64,000 nt of DNA from Nocardioides iriomotensis (GTDB taxonomy: Bacteria > Actinomycetota > Actinomycetes > Propionibacteriales > Nocardioidaceae), in NCBI RefSeq assembly GCF_004168035.1, contig NZ_SDPU01000037.1, forward strand, positions 1 through 64,000. Reading direction: 5' to 3'. How positions within the stretch are numbered: the first letter of the stretch is position 1; each line of letters starts with the position of its first letter. Shown here one piece after another: positions 16,172 through 24,532 of this stretch. A program made the translations under genes and the position numbers. The notes beneath the pieces were generated by a model. It made no database searches. It saw nothing but the letters and a program-made list of their open reading frames with translations, and was not told the origin of the DNA.

Positions 16172-16882
16172 ATGCCGCAGGAGAGCACCGCCCGGCCGAA
16201 GCGGGGCCGGCGCGGACCCCAGCGGGCGCTGTCGGAGGAGCAGATCGTCGACGCCGCGCTGGCGCTCCTCGAGGAGGGCGGGACCGCGGCGATGTCGGTG
16301 CGCGGGATCGCCGGCCGGGTGGGCGTCGCGCCCAACGCGGTCTACACGTACTTCCCCGACAAGGCCGCGGTCGAGAAGGGCGTGGTCGAGCGGCTGCTCG
16401 GCGAGGTCCGCGCCGCCGCTCCGCCCCGCGCGGGCGAGTCGTGGCGCGGCGGCGTCGAGGTGCTGGCGGTCGCGCTGCACGACGTGCTCGCCCGGCACCC
16501 GGGCGCGGTGCCGCTGACCATCGGCGGCCCGATCGACGGCCCGCACGCGCTGGCGCTGGGCGAGCGGCTGCTCGAGCTCCTCGACGCGGCCGGGCTGTCG
16601 CCGCAGGACGCCGCCCGGTCGTCGTACCTGCTCATCACCTACGCCTTCGGCTCGATGGCGCTCGACGTCGCCGACCCGAGCGCCGGCGGCCCGGGGCCGC
16701 TCCCACCGGAGCGCGAGCGGGTCGCCGCGCGGCGCGAGGCCTTCGCGCAGACGCCGGCCGACGTCTACCCCCGGTCGGCGGCGGTGACCGACGTGATGGC
16801 GGCGTACGTTTCGCGCGAGCAGTACCTGTTCGGCCTGCACCGCATCCTCGACGGGATCGCCGCTACCGCGCCATCGCGGTAG
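16172..16882 (+). CDS. TetR/AcrR-family transcriptional regulator
   Basis: 236 residues. The helix-turn-helix is in residues about 17-64: LSEEQIVDAALALLEEGGTAAMSVRGIAGRVGVAPNAVYTYF, ending with the typical YTYFPDKAAVEKGVVERL. The C-terminal ligand domain is unlike any I know (TetR C-terminal, all-helical). It probably represses itself and the DUF4386-methyltransferase-flavodoxin unit through the two TGTACGG palindromes just upstream. Confidence 0.9.
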   Translation: MPQESTARPKRGRRGPQRALSEEQIVDAALALLEEGGTAAMSVRGIAGRVGVAPNAVYTYFPDKAAVEKGVVERLLGEVRAAAPPRAGESWRGGVEVLAVALHDVLARHPGAVPLTIGGPIDGPHALALGERLLELLDAAGLSPQDAARSSYLLITYAFGSMALDVADPSAGGPGPLPPERERVAARREAFAQTPADVYPRSAAVTDVMAAYVSREQYLFGLHRILDGIAATAPSR

Positions 16883-16903
16883 CCGAGCGCGACCGCCGGT
16901 CGC
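16862..16903. terminator. Two consecutive hairpins between convergent genes
   Basis: GCTACCGCG-CCAT-CGCGGTAGC (16862-16883) overlaps the TetR stop codon. It is followed by GCGACC-GCC-GGTCGC (16889-16903). They lie at the junction of the convergent TetR and APH-like genes and may terminate both. Confidence 0.55.
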
Positions 16904-17719
16904 TCACGCGCCCTCCAGGAGCCCGCGGGTCCACGCCGCCTGGTCCTCCAGCGTGCCGGGCGGGTTGCGGTGGTGGGCGCGACCGCCGGGCAGCAGCATG
17001 AACAGCCAGAACACCCCGAACATCCGCCGGAAGCCGGCCACGCGCTCCGCGCGCTCGCCGGTCCAGCCCAGCCGGCGCACGACGTCGTCGGGGTCGAGCA
17101 GACCCGGCAGCCGGACGGAGATGTGCTCCAGCAGGTCGGCGACCTCGTAGGCCGGGTCACTGACGCCGGCGTCCTCGAAGTCGACCCAGCGGCAGGTCGC
17201 GCCGTCCCACAGCGCGTTGGCCAGGTTGCCGTCGGCCAACCCGAAGCTGCGCTCGGCCAAGGGGCCGCCCAGCCGCGCCGCCTCGTCGGACTCCACCCAC
17301 GTGCGCGCGAGATCGACGGTCTCGGCCACCGGTCCGGCGTACGTCGCCGGGTCGCCGAGGTCCCAGGTGCCGAACCAGCCCCGCAGCTCGGCGGGCCCGG
17401 CCAGCCGCTCGGGCTGCCCGGCGAGCGCCGCCTCGGGAACGGCGGCGTGCAGCCGGTCGAGCGCGGCGGCCAGCCCGTCGGCCTCGCCCTCCGACAACGG
17501 CCCGTCACCGAGGGCGTGGCCCGGAAGCCGGGTCATCACCACCTCGGGGACCCCGTCGACCTCGCGCCGCGCCAGCGGCTCGGGCGCGAGACCGGGCGCG
17601 TGCTCGTGCAGCAGCACCAGGCCGGCCCACTCGCGGTCCGGCTCGCCCCGGTCCCAGGACCGGTAGCGCTTGACGACCTCGCGGTCGCCGATCGTCAGGT
17701 CGTGCGTCGTCGCCCCCAC
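16904..17719 (-). CDS. Aminoglycoside phosphotransferase-like kinase homologue
   Basis: 271 residues of the APH/choline-kinase fold. The catalytic loop reads GLADGNLANALW: Asp and the downstream Asn are kept, but the usual His two residues before the Asp is Leu. The metal-binding motif is WVDFEDAG. The N-lobe has VVKRYRSWDRGEP. A small-molecule kinase is likely; antibiotic resistance is not implied. GTG start. It follows menB by 10 bases on the same strand and may be co-transcribed. Confidence 0.8.
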   Translation of the reverse strand: MGATTHDLTIGDREVVKRYRSWDRGEPDREWAGLVLLHEHAPGLAPEPLARREVDGVPEVVMTRLPGHALGDGPLSEGEADGLAAALDRLHAAVPEAALAGQPERLAGPAELRGWFGTWDLGDPATYAGPVAETVDLARTWVESDEAARLGGPLAERSFGLADGNLANALWDGATCRWVDFEDAGVSDPAYEVADLLEHISVRLPGLLDPDDVVRRLGWTGERAERVAGFRRMFGVFWLFMLLPGGRAHHRNPPGTLEDQAAWTRGLLEGA

Positions 17720-17729
17720 CTGCGGCCGC

Positions 17730-18650
17730 TCAGTAGTACCAGGGGAAGGCGGACCAGTCGGGCTCGCGCTTCTCGAGGAAGGAGTCGCGGCCCTCGACGG
17801 CCTCGTCGGTCATGTACGCGAGTCGGGTGGTCTCACCCGCGAACAGCTGCTGGCCGACCAGCCCGTCGTCGATGAGGTTGAAGGAGTACTTCAGCATCCG
17901 CTGCGCGGTCGGCGACTTGCCGTTGATCTTCCGCCCCCACTCGAGCGCCTCGCGCTCGAGGTCCGCGTGGTCGACGACCTTGTTGACCATGCCCATGCGG
18001 TGGGCGTCCTCGGCGGTGTAGTCGTCGCCCAGGAAGAAGATCTCGCGGGCGAACTTCTGGCCGACCTGGCGGGCGAGGTACGCCGACCCGAAGCCGCCGT
18101 CGAACGACCCGACGTCGGCGTCGGTCTGCTTGAACCGCGCGTGCTCGCGCGAGGCGAGCGTCAGGTCGGACACCACGTGCAGCGAGTGGCCGCCCCCGGC
18201 CGCCCAGCCCGGCACCACGCAGATCACGACCTTGGGCATGAACCGGATCAGGCGCTGGCACTCCAGGATGTGCAGCCGGCCGAGCTTCGCCTTGTCGACC
18301 GACTCCGCGGTCTCGCCGTCGGCGTACTGGTACCCCGCTCGCCCGCGGATCCGCTGGTCGCCGCCGGAGCAGAACGCCCAACCGCCGTCCTTCGGCGACG
18401 GCCCGTTGCCGGTGAGGAGCACGCAGCCCACGTCACTGGAGGTGCGGGCGTGCTCGAGCACCCGGAGCAGCTCGTCGACGGTGTGCGGGCGGAACGCGTT
18501 GCGCACCTCGGGCCGGTCGAACGCGATCCGCACCGTGCCGTGGTCGACGGCGCGGTGGTAGGTCAGGTCGGTGAGGTCGTCGAAGCCGGGGACCGCGCGC
18601 CACGCGGTCGGGTCGAAGATCTCGGACACCTGCTCGGGCTGCTCGGGCAT
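17730..18650 (-). CDS. menB: 1,4-dihydroxy-2-naphthoyl-CoA synthase
   Basis: 306 residues of the crotonase superfamily. It cyclises o-succinylbenzoyl-CoA in menaquinone synthesis. Diagnostic sequence: DRPEVRNAFRPHTVDEL, the oxyanion loop WAFCSGGDQRIRG, VPGWAAGGGHSLHVVSDLT, TDADVGSFDGGFGSAYLAR, and the aromatic C-terminus WSAFPWYY. No other men gene is in the window. TAGCCT lies 6 bases before the ATG, so the transcript is probably leaderless. Confidence 0.97.
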   Translation of the reverse strand: MPEQPEQVSEIFDPTAWRAVPGFDDLTDLTYHRAVDHGTVRIAFDRPEVRNAFRPHTVDELLRVLEHARTSSDVGCVLLTGNGPSPKDGGWAFCSGGDQRIRGRAGYQYADGETAESVDKAKLGRLHILECQRLIRFMPKVVICVVPGWAAGGGHSLHVVSDLTLASREHARFKQTDADVGSFDGGFGSAYLARQVGQKFAREIFFLGDDYTAEDAHRMGMVNKVVDHADLEREALEWGRKINGKSPTAQRMLKYSFNLIDDGLVGQQLFAGETTRLAYMTDEAVEGRDSFLEKREPDWSAFPWYY

Positions 18651-18656
18651 GCGCGC

Positions 18657-18662
18657 AGGCTA
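18657..18662 (-). promoter_or_regulatory. -10-like TAGCCT, leaderless promoter of menB
   Basis: On the complement TAGCCT ends exactly 6 bases before the menB ATG at 18650. Confidence 0.55.
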
Positions 18663-18687
18663 TCCGGGGCGCCGCGACGTCCCGGCG

Positions 18688-19323
18688 TCAGACCTTCCAG
18701 GCCGGGGCCACCTCGCGGTAGTAACGGCGGCCGAACACCTTGCTCAGCACGAGGACGACCGGCCCCGGCACGTAGGACTTGAGCGACGACTCCACGTGCG
18801 GCTCCATCCCGTCGGTGAGCCAGGCGAAGAAGACGCCGGACTGCGTGACCGGCCCCTTGCGCAGGTCCTTCTCGGCCTGCTTGAAGGTCGGGTCCTCGAG
18901 GTACGGCTCCATCAGCGGCTCGAGCTCGGCCTCCTCGTGCGCGAGGTGCCGCTCGACCACCTGTGTGGTCGAGCGGACGCTCGCCAGCGCGGAGCCGGCA
19001 TCGGCGGCGGAGGCACTCGCGGCGTAGCGGCGCATCACCGTCGCGGTCTCGTCGAGCGCCTCGGCCATCTTGTGGTGCTCGCTGTCCATCTCGGCGACCA
19101 GCGTGGGGTCGAGGCCGAGCCGCTCCAGCGTCGGGAAGATGTAGGTGTCCTCCTGCCGGTGGTGGTGCGAGAGCTGCTCGTGCAGCGCGGCGTACGCCCG
19201 TTGGAGCTGCTGCGCCCGCGCGGTGTCGCCGTCGGCCACCGCGCCGAGGGCGGCGTCGAGCCGGGTCAGGTCCCGGCGCACGGCGGCATGGATCACTCGG
19301 TTCATCGTCAGCTGCTCGGCCAT
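18688..19323 (-). CDS. Hemerythrin-domain protein
   Basis: 211 residues, helical. Iron-ligand histidines and acids are visible in VIHAAVRRD, LSHHHRQEDTYIFP, DSEHHKMAE and VERHLAHEEAELEPLM, giving the H...HxxxE...H...HxxxE order of a di-iron four-helix bundle. It probably binds O2, NO or iron. The start at 19323 (MAEQLTMNR) leaves 10 bases to the NmrA-like gene upstream on the same strand, so it is likely the last gene of the purine salvage operon. Confidence 0.85.
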   Translation of the reverse strand: MAEQLTMNRVIHAAVRRDLTRLDAALGAVADGDTARAQQLQRAYAALHEQLSHHHRQEDTYIFPTLERLGLDPTLVAEMDSEHHKMAEALDETATVMRRYAASASAADAGSALASVRSTTQVVERHLAHEEAELEPLMEPYLEDPTFKQAEKDLRKGPVTQSGVFFAWLTDGMEPHVESSLKSYVPGPVVLVLSKVFGRRYYREVAPAWKV

Positions 19324-19333
19324 GAACGTGACG

Positions 19334-20194
19334 CTAGCGCTGAGCGGCATCCCCGCGCATCAGCCTCGCCAGCGAGAGCGGCGGACGGCCGGCCAGCCGT
19401 TCCACGTGGTCGGTCACGCCGGCCATCTCGCCGGCGGCGATGGCGGTGTAGGTGCTGACCCACGCCTCGACCTGCCAGTCGGGCGCGCCGTAGGCCGCAC
19501 GGGAGGCGTAGGCCTCGTCGCGCGTCTCGTCGACGAAGCGGTACTCCTGGCCGGTCGCGCGGCTCATCACCGCGGCCGCCTCGGCGAGGGTGAGCGCCTC
19601 GGGCCCGGTGAGGGAGTACGTCGCGCCGGCGTGAGCGTCCGGGTCGGACAGCACCGCGTGCAGCGCCGCCGCGATGTCGTCGAACGAGACCGCCGCGACG
19701 CGCCCGTCGCCCGCCGGGCCGCGCAGCACCCGCTCGTCACCGGCGAAGAACGGCAGGAAGTCGAGGTACAGGTTGTCGCGCAGCATCGTCCAGGTCAGGC
19801 CCGACGCCTTGAGGTGCTCCTCGGTGTGGAAGTGGTCGCGCGCGAGGGTGAAGGTCGCGTCGGGCGAGGCGCCGTAGAAGGAGGTGTAGACGACGTGACG
19901 GACACCCGCGGCGACGGCGGCGTCGACGAACGACCGGTGCTCCGCGAGCCGGTGCTCGTCCTCGGAGGCGGACACCATCCACACCACGTCGAGCCCCCGG
20001 CAGGCTGCCTCGACCGACGGTCCGTCGGCGTAGGACATCACCGCCGTCGTGGCGCCGGGCAGGTCGGGCGCTCGCGCCGCGTCGCGCACGAGGAGCCGCT
20101 GCTCGACGCCCGAACCGGCGAGCAGCCGCGCGACGCGGCCGCCGAGCCGCCCGGTCGAGCCGGTGACGCCGAGACGTGTCACCGGGGCGGTCAC
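19334..20194 (-). CDS. NmrA-like NAD(P)-binding SDR-family protein
   Basis: 286 residues. The N-terminal Rossmann motif GVTGSTGRLGGRVARLL (9-25) and HVVYTSFYGASPDATFTLARDHFHTEEHLKASG follow the atypical short-chain reductase / NmrA pattern, where the catalytic YxxxK is absent. It could be an oxidoreductase or a redox sensor. The GTG start overlaps the stop of the NCS1 permease (GTGA), so it is translationally coupled to it. Confidence 0.85.
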   Translation of the reverse strand: MTAPVTRLGVTGSTGRLGGRVARLLAGSGVEQRLLVRDAARAPDLPGATTAVMSYADGPSVEAACRGLDVVWMVSASEDEHRLAEHRSFVDAAVAAGVRHVVYTSFYGASPDATFTLARDHFHTEEHLKASGLTWTMLRDNLYLDFLPFFAGDERVLRGPAGDGRVAAVSFDDIAAALHAVLSDPDAHAGATYSLTGPEALTLAEAAAVMSRATGQEYRFVDETRDEAYASRAAYGAPDWQVEAWVSTYTAIAAGEMAGVTDHVERLAGRPPLSLARLMRGDAAQR

Positions 20195-21654
20195 CGGTCC
20201 TCCTGCCGGCGCACCCGGCCGGCGCAGAGCAGCAGGTAGCCGAGGAAGCCGACCGCGAGGGCCACCGCGACACCCACGTTGGCGAAGGCCCAGTCGCCCT
20301 CCTTGCCGCCGAGACCGAAGGGGCCGAGCAGGTAGCCCTGCCAGGACAGCCAGGCGGCGTAGGTGTTGGTGACCAGGCCCCAGCCGAGCAGGCTGCCGAC
20401 GACCAGCAGCGCCAGCGCGGCGCCGTTGACCGACCCGTAGCGGCCGCCCGCGTCGAACAGCGCCTCGGCGTCGTAGTCCCGCTTCCGCAGCAGCAGGTCG
20501 GCCAGGAAGATGCCGCACCACGCGGCGAGCGGCACGCCGAGGGTGATCAGGAAGCCCTGGAACGGGCCGAGGAAGTCGGCGGCGAACCAGATGACGTAGA
20601 TCGAGCCGAGGATCATCAGCACGCCGTCGAGACCGGCGGCCACCCAGCGCGGCACGCGCAGGCCGATCGCGAGCAGGCTCAGGCCGGACGAGTAGATGTC
20701 GAGCACGGCGCCGGAGACCAGGCCCGCCACCGCCACGAGGAAGAACGGCACCAGGAACCAGTCGGGCACCAGCGTGGTGAGCGCGCCGACCGGGTCGGTG
20801 AACATCTTGTCGGTGAGCTGCGGGTCGGACGCGCACAGCAGCAGGCCGTAGACGATGAGCACGCAGACCGGGAGCGCCGCGCCGACCGTGGTCCAGGTCG
20901 CGATGCCGGTGCTGGACGCCGAGCGCGGCAGGTAGCGCGAGTAGTCGGCGGCGCAGTTGGTCCAGCCGATCCCGAAGCCGGTGAACACCAGGAGCATCGC
21001 ACCGATCCACGCGGTCCCGCCGCCGGGCGCGGCGTCGGCCGCGGCGCCGAGGTCGATGTGGTCGAGCGTCAGCGCCATGAACACGACGGTCGCGACGATG
21101 GTGGCGATGGTCAGCCACTTCTGCAGCTTCATGATCGCGGCGAAGCCCAGGATGCCCGCGCCGACGATCACCGCGACGACGCAGAGGAACGCCACCACCT
21201 TGGTGGCGTTGCCGCCGCCCCAGCCGAGCCGGGTGAACACCGTGTCCGAGGCGAACGTCGCGATCGCGACGAGGGCGATCTCCCAGCCGACGAGCAGCAG
21301 GTAGGACACGATGCCGGGCACGACGTTGCCGCGGACGCCGTACGGCGCACGGGAGAGCGTCAGCGTCGGGGCGGAGCCGCGCTTGCCCGCGATCGCGGCC
21401 AGCCCGACGAGGAGGAACGAGCCGATCGCGCCGACCAGGCCGGCGACGACCCCCTGCCACAGGGAGATGCCGAAGCTGAGGACGTAGGCGCCCCAGGACA
21501 TGCCGAGGATCGAGATGTTGCTGGCCGCCCAGGGCCAGAACAGGTCAAACGGGCGGCCGTGGCGCTCCGACTCGTCGATGACGTTGATGCCGTTGGCCTC
21601 GACGCCGAGGGTCGACCCCGAGCCCGGCTTCTCGACCTGCGTGCTGCTGCTCAT
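20191..21654 (-). CDS. NCS1-family purine/cytosine-type permease
   Basis: 487 residues with about 12 membrane helices. NCS1 landmarks are the N-terminal GRPFDLFWPWAASNISILGMSWGAYVL, the TM3 region APYGVRGNVVPGIVSYLLLVGWE, and FGIGWTNCAADYSRYLP, the substrate/sodium region of TM6-8. It probably imports a purine or pyrimidine base or a related heterocycle. Its ATG overlaps the stop of the phosphorylase gene (ATGA), tying the two together and favouring a purine substrate. Confidence 0.9.
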   Translation of the reverse strand: MSSSTQVEKPGSGSTLGVEANGINVIDESERHGRPFDLFWPWAASNISILGMSWGAYVLSFGISLWQGVVAGLVGAIGSFLLVGLAAIAGKRGSAPTLTLSRAPYGVRGNVVPGIVSYLLLVGWEIALVAIATFASDTVFTRLGWGGGNATKVVAFLCVVAVIVGAGILGFAAIMKLQKWLTIATIVATVVFMALTLDHIDLGAAADAAPGGGTAWIGAMLLVFTGFGIGWTNCAADYSRYLPRSASSTGIATWTTVGAALPVCVLIVYGLLLCASDPQLTDKMFTDPVGALTTLVPDWFLVPFFLVAVAGLVSGAVLDIYSSGLSLLAIGLRVPRWVAAGLDGVLMILGSIYVIWFAADFLGPFQGFLITLGVPLAAWCGIFLADLLLRKRDYDAEALFDAGGRYGSVNGAALALLVVGSLLGWGLVTNTYAAWLSWQGYLLGPFGLGGKEGDWAFANVGVAVALAVGFLGYLLLCAGRVRRQEDR

Positions 21655-22457
21655 GTGCGTGCACCCTTCCTGACCAGATCCACCAGCAGCGGTCCGAGCC
21701 GGGCGGCGGTGCGCTCGGCGACCGCCACCACCTCGCTCGGGTCGATGCCCTGCGTACCCTCGGCGCCCGGTCCCTCGATCGCGGTCACGGTCGACAGCCC
21801 GAGCACCTCCATCCCCCACTCTCGCGCGGCGATGGCCTCCGGGACCGTCGACATGCCCAGCATGTCGGCCCCGACGCGTCGCAGCCACTCCGCCTCGGCC
21901 CAGGTCTCGTAGTGCGGCCCGCGCAGCCAGGCGTAGACGCCCTCGTCGAGGGTCGGGTCGAGCGTGCGGGCCAGCGCGCGCAGCCGCGGAGACCAGGCGT
22001 CGGTGAGGTCGACGTGTCGAGAGCGGGCGGCGCCCTCCAGCGGCGACGTGCCGGTCTGGTTCAGGTGGTCGCTGACCAGCACGGCCCGGCCGACCGCCCA
22101 GTCGTCGCGCAGCGAGCCGTTGGCGTTGGTCAGCAGCGCGAGCCGCGCACCCGCGCCGCCCGCCGCGCGCACCGCCGCGACCACCGGTCGCAGGCCGTGG
22201 CCCTCGTAGAGGTGGGTGCGCCCCAGGAGCACGAGCGTCGCGACGCCGTCGACGTCGTGGACGCGGGCCTCGGCGCCGTGCCCCTCCGCCGTGGGCGCGA
22301 GCACGCCGGGGATGTCGACCATCGGGAAGGATCTCTCCGGGGTGCCGAACGCGTCCGCCGCGGGACCCCAGCCGCTGCCCAGCACCACCAGGGCGTCGAG
22401 CCGGTCCCGGCCGGTCAGGGCGGCCAGCGCGGTCTGCGCGGCGACGACCTCGTGCAC
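21651..22457 (-). CDS. Purine-nucleoside phosphorylase (trimeric class)
   Basis: 268 residues. Phosphate-binding VVLGSGWG near residue 25, GRTHLYEGH, NANGSLRDDW, and the C-terminal MLGMSTVPEAIAAREWGMEVLGLSTVTAIEGP match the low-molecular-mass PNP/MTAP family that splits inosine, guanosine or their deoxy forms into base and (deoxy)ribose-1-phosphate. GTG start. First gene of a four-gene unit with the NCS1 permease, an NmrA-like protein and a hemerythrin protein. Confidence 0.93.
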   Translation of the reverse strand: MHEVVAAQTALAALTGRDRLDALVVLGSGWGPAADAFGTPERSFPMVDIPGVLAPTAEGHGAEARVHDVDGVATLVLLGRTHLYEGHGLRPVVAAVRAAGGAGARLALLTNANGSLRDDWAVGRAVLVSDHLNQTGTSPLEGAARSRHVDLTDAWSPRLRALARTLDPTLDEGVYAWLRGPHYETWAEAEWLRRVGADMLGMSTVPEAIAAREWGMEVLGLSTVTAIEGPGAEGTQGIDPSEVVAVAERTAARLGPLLVDLVRKGART

Positions 22458-22463
22458 AGCCGC

Positions 22464-22469
22464 AGCCTA
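22464..22469 (-). promoter_or_regulatory. -10-like TAGGCT, leaderless promoter of the purine salvage operon
   Basis: On the complement TAGGCT ends 6 bases before the GTG at 22457. Confidence 0.55.
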
Positions 22470-22504
22470 CGATCGAACACGGGTGAAAGGGGTACGGACC
22501 GACG

Positions 22505-23878
22505 GTGATCGCGAACAGGTACACGCTCGAGCGTGAGGTCGGGCGCGGCGGCATGGGTGCCGTCTGGCTCGCCGAGGACGAGGTGCTCGGACGTCCGGTG
22601 GCTCTCAAGCGCGTCGGCCACCTGCCGGGAGGCGCCGGCAGTGACACCGCCCGGGCCGAGCGCGAGGCCCAGATGGCCGCCCGGCTCTACCACCCGCACA
22701 TCGTCGCGGTCTACGACTTCGTCGAGGAGGACGACGGCGAGCGCTGGCTCGTCATGGAGTACGTCGACGGCGAGACGCTCTCGTCCTACGTCCGGCGGCG
22801 CGGCCGGCTGACGCCCGAGCAGGCGGCGCCCCTGCTGCGGCAGTGCGCCGACGCCCTGGCCGCGGCGCACGCCGCGGGCATCGTGCACCGCGACGTGAAG
22901 CCGTCGAACGTCATGGTCGACCGGCGCGGCGAGGTGAAGCTGACCGACTTCGGCATCGCCAAGCTCGGCGCCGACCCGTCGATCACCCAGACCGGCCTGC
23001 TCAGCGGCTCACCGGCCTACCTCGCGCCGGAGGTCGCCGCAGGTCACGGCGCGACCGCCGCCTCCGACGTGTGGTCGCTCGGCGCGACGGCGTTCCACCT
23101 GCTCTCCGGGCGGCCGCCGTACGACATCGGTGAGAACGTCCTCGGCGGCCTCTACCGGATCGTCAACGAGGAGCCGCCACGGCTGGACGACGCCGGCGTG
23201 CTCGCGCCGATGCTGGCCGCGACGATGACGAAGGAGCCGTCGCACCGGTGGTCGATGGCGCAGGTGCGCGACTTCCTGGCCGACCCGCAGGCCGCCCCGG
23301 TCGTGCTCGCGCCCACCCCGGCCGACGACCGGAACGCCGGGGGCCCGGCTGCCGGGCGACGCGGCCTGGTCGCCGCGCTGGTGGCGGCCGCGCTGGTCGT
23401 GGTCGCCGCCCTGGTGGCGTTCACGGTGTGGCCGTCCGGGGACGACGAGCCGCCCGCGGCCGCGCCCGAGCCGTCGCCCTCGCCGACGCAGGCCAGCACG
23501 GAGCCGAGCCCGAGCGAGTCGCCGTCACCCTCCCCGAGCGCCGCGCCGACCGCTCCGACCGCGGAGGGGATCGACCAGTTCATCCGCGGGTACGTCGCCG
23601 CGGTGTCCAGCGACCCGAGCCGCTCGTGGACGATGCTGACGCCGAAGTTCCAGCGCGAGAGCGGTGGCTGGGAGAACTACCGGGCGTTCTGGTCCGGCAA
23701 GACCAACGGCCAGGTCCTCGAGGTGCAGCCGGACCCGGAGAACCTCACGGTGACCTACTACGTGAAGTTCGACAACTTCGGCGACGGCAGCAGTCCCACC
23801 GTGCTCGACCTCGCCTACGAGAACGGGACGTACCTCATCGACGGCGAGCACTCACCGGGGTTCGAGCCCGCGGACTGA
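22505..23878 (+). CDS. Membrane Ser/Thr protein kinase (PknB type, no PASTA repeats)
   Basis: 457 residues. Kinase domain about 8-265: glycine loop GRGGMGAVW, VALKRVG with the ATP lysine, HRDVKPSNVM catalytic loop, DFGIAKLG, and SPAYLAPE. One membrane helix follows (LVAALVAAALVVVAALVAFTVW). Next comes a Ser/Pro/Glu-rich linker and a small extracellular domain of about 100 residues (YVAAVSSDPSRSWTMLTPKFQRESGGWENYRAFW) that resembles NTF2-like sensor folds. The outer domain presumably senses a ligand or cell-wall state. GTG start; the adjacent leftward ACT gene converges on it. Confidence 0.92.
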   Translation: MIANRYTLEREVGRGGMGAVWLAEDEVLGRPVALKRVGHLPGGAGSDTARAEREAQMAARLYHPHIVAVYDFVEEDDGERWLVMEYVDGETLSSYVRRRGRLTPEQAAPLLRQCADALAAAHAAGIVHRDVKPSNVMVDRRGEVKLTDFGIAKLGADPSITQTGLLSGSPAYLAPEVAAGHGATAASDVWSLGATAFHLLSGRPPYDIGENVLGGLYRIVNEEPPRLDDAGVLAPMLAATMTKEPSHRWSMAQVRDFLADPQAAPVVLAPTPADDRNAGGPAAGRRGLVAALVAAALVVVAALVAFTVWPSGDDEPPAAAPEPSPSPTQASTEPSPSESPSPSPSAAPTAPTAEGIDQFIRGYVAAVSSDPSRSWTMLTPKFQRESGGWENYRAFWSGKTNGQVLEVQPDPENLTVTYYVKFDNFGDGSSPTVLDLAYENGTYLIDGEHSPGFEPAD

Positions 23879-23880
23879 GG

Positions 23881-24528
23881 TCACCCGGCGTTGGTGATCG
23901 ACACCGCGAGCGCGGCGAGGTGCTCCAGGCGCGCGAGCTCGGAGTCGAGCACGTCCGGACCGCCGCGGCGGCCGAACAGCACCATCTCGTCGACGTCGTT
24001 GAGCGGCGCGCCCGCGACCAGCACCGACTCCAGGTGCTTCCACTCCTCGGGCAGCGCGAGCCGGGCCGCGTGCGGACGGGGGAACCAGCTCGCGTCGCCG
24101 ACCAGCAGGTCGGGCGCCGCGGAGGTGCGGTGCAGCACCTTGGGGCCGCCGTCGGTGCTGCGCACCCGCATCCCCCAGTCGGCCCTGAACGTGATGGGCA
24201 GCAGGTCGACCAGCTCGTCGCACGCGGTGGCGGGCGTCTGGGTCAGCGTCTCCACGGCCTCGAGGTCGAGGAACAGGTTGCCGCCGGCGGCGTACCGCGA
24301 GATCCACAGCACCTGCACGCCGTCGAGCTGGTTGCAGGCGGACACGATCGAGTCGGGCATGACGCCGTGCGCGGTCTCGAGCAGCACGTCGTCGACCGCG
24401 GTCCCGTCGGGGCTGTGCTCGACGATCTCGATCGCCTCGATGTCGCCGCCGGCCTCACCGATGGCGGTCGCGACCCGGCCCAGAGAGCCCGGCACGTCGG
24501 GCAGCTCGACGCGCAGCAGGAACGGCAC
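23881..24528 (-). CDS. ACT-domain protein
   Basis: 215 residues. The N-terminal 70 residues are an ACT domain: FLLRVELPDVPGSLGRVATAIGEAGGDIEAIEIVE, with the Gly-containing ligand turn DVPGSLG. The remaining part has alternating strands and helices (VLVAGAPLNDVDEMVLFGRRGG) that could bind an amino acid or CoA-type ligand; I do not recognise it. GTG start, 4 bases after the MOSC gene on the same strand, so the pair is an operon. Confidence 0.82.
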   Translation of the reverse strand: MPFLLRVELPDVPGSLGRVATAIGEAGGDIEAIEIVEHSPDGTAVDDVLLETAHGVMPDSIVSACNQLDGVQVLWISRYAAGGNLFLDLEAVETLTQTPATACDELVDLLPITFRADWGMRVRSTDGGPKVLHRTSAAPDLLVGDASWFPRPHAARLALPEEWKHLESVLVAGAPLNDVDEMVLFGRRGGPDVLDSELARLEHLAALAVSITNAG

Positions 24529-24532
24529 GGCG

